From Candidatus Latescibacterota bacterium (lineage in GTDB: Bacteria > Latescibacterota > 4484-107): a stretch of 6,000 bases of DNA. The stretch covers positions 1 to 6,000 of the forward strand of contig JAUWMS010000180.1 of the NCBI GenBank assembly GCA_030613045.1, in the 5' to 3' direction. This document shows, piece after piece, positions 1 to 4,871 of the stretch (the first letter of the stretch is position 1; every line of letters begins with the position of its first letter). Position numbers and translations under genes: made by a program. Below the pieces are notes generated by a model that searched no databases, was not told the origin of the DNA, and saw only the letters and a list, made by a program, of their open reading frames with translations.

Positions 1-1451
1 ATATGGATGGGAATGTGAAGGGCGTCTTCTTTGATTTCGGCGCGCATACCGTGATATTCACGAAGTCATGGGGGCCGCAGCGCGTGGGAGAGGTGGGCCC
101 GGATTGGCCGGGATACGCGCGGACGTACATCGAGCTGGAATACGCCAAGCGGATGCTCTGGCCGCGCTACAACGAGGCGGGCAAGGAGTACGACCGGACG
201 ATCTTCACGATGTTCGCGGAGGGCGCCGCCGGGGATCAGATCGGTCTGGGCATATCCGCCTCACGGAATGAGCTGAATGGTGTTGGGATGCACGTCAAAC
301 AGGCCATGACGGAGACGATTGCCGGAGCGGTGCTGGAGATGATCGGAGAGATCGAGACGCGGTCGGAGCTTCGGATGGCGTTCCGGGCGAAGGTCATCCC
401 CCTGTCCTTCCGGAAGGATCTGCCCTCGGGCCATCCGCGTCGGGGCCGGCTGGAGGGGACACTGATCCAGACACTCACCTTCGATGAGGAGACCGTGATG
501 GCGATGATCCCCGGAGAAGTGGTGGCGGACCTGGCCATCCACTTTCGGGAGCACTGCGGATTCGAGAACGCGATTCTCGTGACGCTGGCCAACGACGCCG
601 TCGGGTACATCGTCCCCGAAGCGGAGGTGCTCGAGAAGGTGACGTACGCGGGCAAGGGGTCGCGCTTCGATCACACGCGGGCCAGAGGGATCATCGGCGA
701 AACGATCCGAATGGTGAATCCCGCGTATACGTCCGATCCGCCGTTCGATCCGGAGCGCGGGTTCGGAAGTATTTCCGGAAAAGTGATCTATCCCGGCCGC
801 GAAAAGGTGCTGGTCGGCGTGATACGAAGGCCTCAATATCCCAGTTCCGCCGGACCGCCGTTTTGGGGCAAGCGGGTGTTGGTGGACGATTCCGGTGCGT
901 ATCGGATAGACAACCTGCTGCCCGGAGAGAAGTTCGTGTACGTGCGCGAGGTGGCGAAAGACTATGCTCCTGGCAAGGAACGGGGAAAGGACAAACGCAC
1001 GTTCTTCTATGGGAGGAAGGTGCCGGTGTGGGCGATGGAAACCACGGAGCACGTGGATTTCCATATCCCGGAGGATTTTTTTGAGACGGAAGTGAAATCC
1101 CTCAAATTAGAGGAGGATGCGGTTCGGGTCGAGGGAAATACCATTCGGGGCCGCGTGGAGATCGCCGGGAAGGTGAGGGAAAACGAGCGCATCACGGCCG
1201 GCATCCATCCCTATGGCGCGCCGTATATCCTGACCGCCATGCCGTTGCGAAATCCGTATCTCGTCGTGCCGGTAGAAGTTGCTGAAAAGGGCAAAGACGG
1301 AGCGACGGGGACGTTCGCGTTCGCCAATCTTCCGCCGGGGCGGTATGTGCTCAGTTTCCTGTTGGACGTCAACAAAAACGCGATCCCGGAGCCGAGGGTG
1401 GACGTGGTCGGCGGGCCGTATATGCAAATGGTATTTGAGGTGAAGGAGTGA
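1..1451 (+). CDS. Neutral/alkaline ceramidase-like protein, C-terminal part (5' end outside window)
   Basis: The frame is open from the first base and ends in TGA at 1449-1451. An ATG sits at 3-5, but the protein looks N-terminally incomplete, so the gene probably starts upstream. Residues are counted from that ATG. Segments resemble the neutral/alkaline non-lysosomal ceramidase family (zinc amidases that split ceramide into sphingosine and fatty acid): a DFGAH segment with His15, GPDWPGYAR at 32-40, EGAAGDQIG at 73-81, IPGE with Glu172, and LANDAVGYI at 195-203 followed by Tyr215. His15, Glu172 and a tyrosine near 202-215 fit three of the family's zinc-site residues; the usual N-terminal His-rich motif would lie upstream. 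After about residue 253 come two stretches that look like carboxypeptidase-regulatory or transthyretin-like beta-sandwich modules (about 253-355 with GAYRIDNLLPGEKF; about 375-480 with GTFAFANLPPGRY). Such modules are usual in exported proteins, but the signal peptide region is not visible. Substrate is unproven; many bacterial members are uncharacterised. Confidence 0.72.
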   Translation, partial: MDGNVKGVFFDFGAHTVIFTKSWGPQRVGEVGPDWPGYARTYIELEYAKRMLWPRYNEAGKEYDRTIFTMFAEGAAGDQIGLGISASRNELNGVGMHVKQAMTETIAGAVLEMIGEIETRSELRMAFRAKVIPLSFRKDLPSGHPRRGRLEGTLIQTLTFDEETVMAMIPGEVVADLAIHFREHCGFENAILVTLANDAVGYIVPEAEVLEKVTYAGKGSRFDHTRARGIIGETIRMVNPAYTSDPPFDPERGFGSISGKVIYPGREKVLVGVIRRPQYPSSAGPPFWGKRVLVDDSGAYRIDNLLPGEKFVYVREVAKDYAPGKERGKDKRTFFYGRKVPVWAMETTEHVDFHIPEDFFETEVKSLKLEEDAVRVEGNTIRGRVEIAGKVRENERITAGIHPYGAPYILTAMPLRNPYLVVPVEVAEKGKDGATGTFAFANLPPGRYVLSFLLDVNKNAIPEPRVDVVGGPYMQMVFEVKE

Positions 1452-1486
1452 GGAGCTAAGGATCGAGGATTAAATAACTGTCCTAT

Positions 1487-1517
1487 TTCACCGCAGAGAC
1501 CGCGGAGCCCGCAGAGG
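1487..1517 (+). repeat. GC-rich CCGC(A/G)GAG dispersed repeat, copy 1
   Basis: The stretch reads TTCACCGCAGAGACCGCGGA and continues to CAGAGGG, with the unit CCGCRGAG occurring at 1491 and 1500 and a related CCCGCAGAG at 1508. It resembles the two copies in the second intergenic region (4705-4735 forward, 4825-4856 inverted), which share an ACCGC(A/G)GAG start and later CGCGGAG or CAGAGG units. I recall purine-rich ACCGCGGAGACGCAGAGG-type repeats as common between genes of many uncultivated bacteria; their function is unknown to me. Confidence 0.55.
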
Positions 1518-1520
1518 GAA

Positions 1521-1568
1521 GAAAGTGGGAGAGTGAGAAAGTGTGAAAGTGGGAAAGTGAGACGGTGA
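1521..1568 (+). repeat. Six tandem copies of an 8-bp repeat, consensus GAAAGTGN
   Basis: Consecutive octamers starting at 1521, 1529, 1537, 1545, 1553 and 1561 read GAAAGTGG, GAGAGTGA, GAAAGTGT, GAAAGTGG, GAAAGTGA and GACGGTGA. Four units match GAAAGTG exactly, and the first to last are in perfect 8-base register. The array is non-coding and lies about 190 bases upstream of the rubrerythrin-like start. Copy number may vary between strains by slippage, which is an inference from repeat structure alone. Confidence 0.8.
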
Positions 1569-1583
1569 GACCCCACTTTCACA
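1542..1583. repeat. Perfect 12-bp inverted repeat (fold-back hairpin)
   Basis: TGTGAAAGTGGG at 1542-1553 is exactly complementary to CCCACTTTCACA at 1572-1583, leaving an 18-base loop. The left arm lies inside the octamer array, so the right arm is effectively an inverted array unit. A transcript could form a 12-bp stem. There is no T-run after it (GTTCTTCGGG follows), so it is not a standard rho-independent terminator, although it might slow or protect a transcript end. Confidence 0.6.
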
Positions 1584-1665
1584 GTTCTTCGGGTCTAAGT
1601 GGCTGAGAGTGACCTTTGTTTAGAGGATAGAGGACATTTATTTAATTCTCAGTCCTAAGTAAGGC

Positions 1666-1706
1666 TTAGATAGTGCTTGACAAAACATTGAGAGTGCGCT
1701 ATCTTA
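1666..1706. promoter_or_regulatory. Imperfect palindrome around the promoter, possible operator
   Basis: TTAGATAGTGC at 1666-1676 and GCGCTATCTTA at 1696-1706 are complementary at 9 of 11 positions. The left arm ends immediately before the -35 hexamer and the right arm covers the -10 hexamer, so a dimeric repressor bound here would block RNA polymerase. I do not recognise the half-site as that of a known regulator. The palindrome is visible; its regulatory role is inferred from its position. Confidence 0.35.
1677..1705 (+). promoter_or_regulatory. Sigma70-type promoter for the rubrerythrin-like gene
   Basis: A perfect TTGACA (-35) at 1677-1682 is followed after exactly 17 bases by TATCTT (-10) at 1700-1705, which matches TATAAT at four of six positions, including the first two and the last. 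Transcription would start near 1712, giving a leader of about 43 bases that contains the heptamer repeat and the ribosome binding site. It could also drive the YetA-like gene downstream. Confidence 0.6.
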
Positions 1707-1716
1707 AAAAAGTTCG

Positions 1717-1737
1717 TCATCAGTCATCAGTCATCAT
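1717..1737 (+). repeat. Three tandem copies of a 7-bp repeat (TCATCAG)
   Basis: TCATCAG at 1717-1723 and 1724-1730 is followed by the variant TCATCAT at 1731-1737. The array would lie in the leader between the predicted transcription start and the ribosome binding site of the rubrerythrin-like gene. Short heptamer arrays occur between genes in several bacterial groups; no function can be assigned. Confidence 0.65.
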
Positions 1738-1743
1738 TCCGAA

Positions 1744-1749
1744 AGGAGG
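1744..1749 (+). promoter_or_regulatory. Strong ribosome binding site for the rubrerythrin-like gene
   Basis: AGGAGG, within AAAGGAGGA, lies 5 bases before the ATG at 1755. It is a near-perfect Shine-Dalgarno sequence and fixes that start. Confidence 0.85.
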
Positions 1750-1754
1750 ACCTC

Positions 1755-2243
1755 ATGAGCATTCTGTTTTCCGGAAGCGAGGTCGTAGATCTCTGCATCG
1801 AGATCGAGAAGAACGGCGCGGCGTTTTACCACGCGTTGGCAGAATCCACGAAGGAGGAAGCAGTCGGGAAGTTAGCGAGCTATCTCGAGGGGGAGGAGAA
1901 GAAGCATCAGACGATATTTGAGAAGATGCGGAGCGTCTTGAAGGGCTATCAGCCGGTGGAGAGCTATCCGGGGGAATACGAGCTGTATATGAAGGCATTG
2001 GCCGACGCGCGGGTGTTCACCAGCGATGCGGTGGTCAGGGAGATGGTCGCGAAGGTCGAGAGCGATGTGGAGGCGCTGACCGTGGCTATCGGCTTCGAGA
2101 AGGACTCCATCCTTTTCCTGTACGAGATGAAAAATCTGGTTCCCGAATCGGAGTACGGGGCGATTGACGCGCTGATGCAGGAGGAAAAAAACCACCTTCG
2201 TCAACTCTCGGAGTTCAGGAAAGAACGGCTTGGAGCGGGTTGA
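1755..2243 (+). CDS. Rubrerythrin-family diiron protein (ferritin-like, no rubredoxin domain)
   Basis: The 162-residue product is a mostly helical four-helix bundle with the complete carboxylate-bridged diiron ligand pattern: Glu18 in EKNGAAFY, Glu48 and His51 in EGEEKKH, Glu115 in GFEKDS, and Glu144 and His147 in QEEKNH. Rubrerythrins of this type reduce hydrogen peroxide in the cytoplasm of anaerobes, using electrons from rubredoxin or a similar donor. The C-terminal rubredoxin domain of classical rubrerythrin (two CxxC pairs) is absent; the only cysteine is Cys14, so electrons must come from a separate protein. A Pro/Tyr-rich linker around residues 65-80 joins the two helix pairs. There is no signal peptide or membrane segment. 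The gene has its own promoter and a strong ribosome binding site. The diiron assignment is firm; peroxidase function is inferred from the family, and an iron-storage or other oxidase role is possible. Confidence 0.88.
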   Translation: MSILFSGSEVVDLCIEIEKNGAAFYHALAESTKEEAVGKLASYLEGEEKKHQTIFEKMRSVLKGYQPVESYPGEYELYMKALADARVFTSDAVVREMVAKVESDVEALTVAIGFEKDSILFLYEMKNLVPESEYGAIDALMQEEKNHLRQLSEFRKERLGAG

Positions 2244-2265
2244 ATGAATGGGCGCCGCTGAATGG

Positions 2266-2272
2266 AAAGGAA
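2266..2272 (+). promoter_or_regulatory. Ribosome binding site that selects the YetA-like start at 2280
   Basis: AAAGGAA lies 7 bases before ATG 2280. An in-frame ATG at 2262 is only preceded by GGGCGCCGCTGA, with no Shine-Dalgarno at a suitable distance, so 2280 is the better start and the protein is 799 rather than 805 residues. Confidence 0.65.
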
Positions 2273-2279
2273 CAAAATT

Positions 2280-4679
2280 ATGCCTTTACACCAGCCCCGG
2301 GACAATCAGGTGGAACTCTCATTGTGGGAACCGTCGGGCGTAAATAGAGACGCGTGGCCGGTGACGTTTGGGGTGCCGTTTCCCAAGGGGGTGTTAAAAG
2401 ACGCAAGCCGGATTTCCCTTTGGGATGCGGATAGAGCGCTTCCGGTGATGCATCGGGTCACGGCGAGATGGGAGGATGGCTCCATCAGTTGGCTCCTGCT
2501 CGATTTCCAGGTGGACCTCCGGGGCAATGAGAAGAAGCGGCTTATCCTGAAATTCGGGGAAGGCGCTCAGTCCACCGCAAACCCCGAAGCCGCTCTATCC
2601 GTCCGTGAGCAGGATGAAACGATCACCGTCGCCAATGGAGATATGCGGATTGTTTTCAAAAGGGGCGGGCGCATGCCCTTTGACGACCTGCTCTACAAGG
2701 GGCGTTCGATCCTGAAAAACACGCCCTCCTTCTGCACGCTGACGGAGAAAGGGCGTGTGTTTCACGCGGCCGGCGATTCGGTGCGGCATGTCGTCGAGGA
2801 CCAGAACGATCTCCGCGTGGTCGTCCGCGGTGATGGCAAGTTCACCGATGACGGAATCTCGTGCCTGGACCTCACCACCCGCGTGTACCTCTACGCCGGG
2901 AAGCCCTTTGTGAAGGTATTCCATACGCTTACCAACTTAGAGGGCCGGGATGTGTATCTAAACGACTTGTCCGTCCATTTCCCGCTGGCGCTGAAAGAGG
3001 GTTCAGGGGGAGCCATCACCGGGCAGGGACTGGACGATTCCATTCACCCTGCAAAGAACGGCAAGGCTTCTTTGTCCGTCAAGACCGTTCCCGTTCCTGA
3101 GACGAAATACGACGCGGAAACCCTTCGGAATCACGTGCACTGCAAAGATCGCCTCCCCGAAATACACGGGACGATGGAACGCCGTGCGGACGACACGTGC
3201 ACTATCCAAACGGGGAACGAGGAGTACGCCATAGCCGGTGCGAGCCTGCTCTATCCCATCGTCGCGTCGGCTCTGCTTTGCGGCGAGGGCGCGCGGGTGA
3301 GCCTCTCCTGCCGAGATTTCTATCCTCAGGCGCCCAAACGGATCGCGGTGGATGGGGATGAGCTGAAGCTCTCTCTCTATTGGAATTTCGAGGACACGCC
3401 TCTTCAATTCTGGCGCGGCACAGCCAAGACGCACGAGCTTTTTCTTACGGTCTCCGAAGAAGATGCGCTTGCGGATCGCGAGGCGGTTCTGGACTATAAA
3501 CGGACGCTTATGGCCATCCACGAGCCTGTTGCGCCCACGTACGGAGAATCCAACTGGCTCCAGAGGACGGAGGTCTTCGGACCTCTGCTTTCTTACAAGC
3601 CCGATCAGTATCCCTGGCTGGAATTTATATTCCGGAGCATCTACGAGAGGTGGGCCACGAATCCCGACCAATCATTTCGCGGCTCTACGATGCTGGACTT
3701 CGGAGATTACTGGAATCCCAGTCGCGGCGGGCAATGGCAAAATAACGAAATGGACTTTGGCATGGGGATGTTGCTTTATATGCTCCGAACCGGCTATCCC
3801 CGTCCCTTCGGTGACGTGGAAAGGAGCATCCACCACATGATGGACGTGGACACCCATCACGAGGCGGAAGACCCGCTTTGGATCGGCGCCCAACGCTATC
3901 ATCAGGTGCGGCACGGAGCCTTCAGCCCGCCTTTGCCGTGCCACCAATGGCTGGAAGGGCCGCTCTTTTTCTACCTGATCACCGGGTATGAGCGGGGCAA
4001 GGAGATCGCCCTCCGGCGCGCGGCTCACGTCTGCGCATACATCGAGGCGGGACACCATCGCATCAAGCAGTTGGAGCGCGTGCAGGGCTGGCCGTTAGTG
4101 GCGCTCTCCACCATGAATTTCTATTTTCCCGACGAGCGGTATGTGCGTTGCTGCAACGCCGTTCTGGATTGGCTCGAACAATGGATCGAGGAAGACGGCG
4201 ACATGGTCTATCCCGCGTTCGGTCCCCTCGTCGAGGGCGAAATGGGCGGCAGCATTCTCGGACGGGGCGTGATCGGTCAAGCCTTGGCCCACTACCATCG
4301 CGTGACGCCCGGAGACGCATTCGGAGGCGATAAAAAAGCGTGGGACCTGCTCCTCTTCGCCATGAACAAAGCCAAAGAGACCCTTTTCACGCCGGAGGGG
4401 TTCGGCGTCAAAACCTCGCTCCTGCGCCGAAACTACTATCCCCCCGGGGAGAGCGATTTCATCCTCGAAGCGTTCGGGTATCTGTGGGAAAAAACGGGCG
4501 ATCCCGAATGGATGCGGCTGGCCATCCGCAACTTCAAACTGGCCCTCATCCATCGGAATCCGGTCTTCGGCGCGCGCATGGGGGTCGGCGGCGGCGCGGC
4601 GGAACCCTATCGGCACTGGCCGCCGTTTCTCTACTACGCGGATAAATCGGGCTTGTTAGAGGATATCCGGATATTTTAA
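2280..4679 (+). CDS. PcRGLX/YetA-like protein (exo-rhamnogalacturonan lyase-like family)
   Basis: The 799-residue product shows the three-part layout I associate with the PcRGLX/YetA family. The N-terminal part is beta-rich, with WPVTFGVPFPKG at 26-37 and RWEDGSISWLLLDF at 63-76. A central beta-sandwich-like region runs to about residue 400 and ends with YWNFEDTPLQFWRGTAKTHE at 367-386. The C-terminal half looks like a helical alpha/alpha toroid, with LDFGDYW at 472-478, NNEMDFGMGMLLYMLRTGY at 488-506, the His/Asp-rich HHMMDVDTHH at 518-527 and HQWLEGPLFFYLITGYERG at 555-573. The PcRGLX founder removes unsaturated units from the end of rhamnogalacturonan I; YetA is a Bacillus relative. There is no signal peptide, so the protein probably acts in the cytoplasm on imported oligosaccharides. 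The start is chosen from the ribosome binding site; the alternative at 2262 adds six residues. It follows the rubrerythrin-like stop by 36 bases and may share its transcript. The family call is from remembered motifs; the substrate is unknown. Confidence 0.65.
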   Translation: MPLHQPRDNQVELSLWEPSGVNRDAWPVTFGVPFPKGVLKDASRISLWDADRALPVMHRVTARWEDGSISWLLLDFQVDLRGNEKKRLILKFGEGAQSTANPEAALSVREQDETITVANGDMRIVFKRGGRMPFDDLLYKGRSILKNTPSFCTLTEKGRVFHAAGDSVRHVVEDQNDLRVVVRGDGKFTDDGISCLDLTTRVYLYAGKPFVKVFHTLTNLEGRDVYLNDLSVHFPLALKEGSGGAITGQGLDDSIHPAKNGKASLSVKTVPVPETKYDAETLRNHVHCKDRLPEIHGTMERRADDTCTIQTGNEEYAIAGASLLYPIVASALLCGEGARVSLSCRDFYPQAPKRIAVDGDELKLSLYWNFEDTPLQFWRGTAKTHELFLTVSEEDALADREAVLDYKRTLMAIHEPVAPTYGESNWLQRTEVFGPLLSYKPDQYPWLEFIFRSIYERWATNPDQSFRGSTMLDFGDYWNPSRGGQWQNNEMDFGMGMLLYMLRTGYPRPFGDVERSIHHMMDVDTHHEAEDPLWIGAQRYHQVRHGAFSPPLPCHQWLEGPLFFYLITGYERGKEIALRRAAHVCAYIEAGHHRIKQLERVQGWPLVALSTMNFYFPDERYVRCCNAVLDWLEQWIEEDGDMVYPAFGPLVEGEMGGSILGRGVIGQALAHYHRVTPGDAFGGDKKAWDLLLFAMNKAKETLFTPEGFGVKTSLLRRNYYPPGESDFILEAFGYLWEKTGDPEWMRLAIRNFKLALIHRNPVFGARMGVGGGAAEPYRHWPPFLYYADKSGLLEDIRIF

Positions 4680-4704
4680 GTAGGTGGGCAAAATTAGACT
4701 GCAA

Positions 4705-4856
4705 TTTTACCGCGGAGACTCAGAGGACGCGGAGGTCCAAATGAAAGTAAAAGTGAAAAGTGAAAAATGAAAAGTGAAAAATGAACCCAGCGCTTTGCAT
4801 TTTGCAATTTTCGTTTTTGAAGGCCCTCTGCGATCTCCGCGTGCTCCGCGGTAAAA
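4705..4856. repeat. 152-bp cassette with GC-rich inverted ends (copies 2 and 3 of the dispersed repeat)
   Basis: TTTTACCGCGGAG at 4705-4717 is a perfect 13-bp inverted match to CTCCGCGGTAAAA at 4844-4856. Beyond these arms both ends continue with related GAG-containing units (CAGAGGACGCGGAGG on the left; CTCTGCGATCTCCGCG, inverted, on the right), which resemble the copy at 1487-1517. The arrangement is like a small terminal-inverted-repeat element or a long stem-loop. No coding capacity and no clear target duplication are visible. Confidence 0.6.
4753..4785 (+). repeat. A-rich direct repeat, GTGAAAAATGAA
   Basis: GTGAAAA at 4753-4759 is followed by GTGAAAAATGAAAA at 4760-4773 and GTGAAAAATGAA at 4774-4785, a 14-base period with one partial and two nearly identical units. 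It lies inside the inverted-repeat cassette. Its GAAAGTG-like composition recalls the octamer array at 1521-1568. Confidence 0.7.
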
Positions 4857-4860
4857 AATA

Positions 4861-4866
4861 GGGAGG
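4861..4866 (+). promoter_or_regulatory. Ribosome binding site of the flavodiiron gene
   Basis: GGGAGG lies 5 bases before the ATG at 4872. The earlier ATG at 4867 is in another frame and overlaps the site's downstream edge, so it is not the start. Confidence 0.75.
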
Positions 4867-4871
4867 ATGGT

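Larger units (their letters stand above)
1456..1659. repeat. 204-bp segment bounded by a 28-bp imperfect inverted repeat
   Basis: Bases 1456-1483 are the reverse complement of 1632-1659 at 23 of 28 positions, including an uninterrupted TTATTTAAT core. The 148 bases between them hold the GC-rich motif, the octamer array and the fold-back. Long terminal inverted repeats around non-coding DNA are the layout of a miniature inverted-repeat element, but I find no clear target-site duplication at the ends, so a degenerate mobile element is only an inference. Alternatively the arms could be two copies of a dispersed intergenic repeat that landed in opposite orientations. Confidence 0.5.
1452..1754. 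other. Repeat-rich intergenic region of about 300 bases
   Basis: No credible gene is present; reading frames crossing it translate the repeats into low-complexity peptides. From left to right it holds the left arm of an imperfect inverted repeat, a GC-rich CCGCAGAG/CCGCGGAG motif, an 8-bp tandem array, a 12-bp fold-back, the right inverted-repeat arm, a sigma70-like promoter within a small palindrome, a 7-bp tandem repeat and a strong ribosome binding site. I see no hairpin followed by a T-run, so no classical intrinsic terminator for the ceramidase-like gene can be assigned. Confidence 0.8.
4680..4871. other. Repeat-rich intergenic region before the flavodiiron gene
   Basis: There is no credible gene in these 192 bases. 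They hold a GC-rich repeat motif at each end in opposite orientation, an A-rich GTGAAAA-type direct repeat, and T-rich TTTGCA units between them. No good -35/-10 pair is visible ahead of the flavodiiron gene and no stem with an adjacent T-run follows the YetA-like gene, so neither its promoter nor the upstream terminator can be placed. Confidence 0.75.

Noticed and set aside
261..1064. A 267-codon minus-strand open frame opposite the ceramidase-like gene
   Set aside because: It is His/Arg/Pro-rich, as expected from the antisense of GC-rich coding DNA, and shows no family motif. The plus strand has clear family-like segments.
1491..1568. A CRISPR array
   Set aside because: The repeats are 8 bases in direct tandem without spacers, and no cas gene is visible.
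1542..1583. The hairpin as a rho-independent terminator of the ceramidase-like gene
   Set aside because: The 18-base loop is long and no T-run follows the stem, so the terminator label is not supported.
1673..1921. A plus-strand 82-codon frame starting GTG at 1673
   Set aside because: Its start overlaps the predicted -35 box, and most of its length is out of frame with the well-supported rubrerythrin-like gene. It has no ribosome binding site.
3003..3671. A 222-codon minus-strand open frame opposite the YetA-like gene
   Set aside because: It is Arg-rich antisense shadow sequence with no start signal or recognisable motif.
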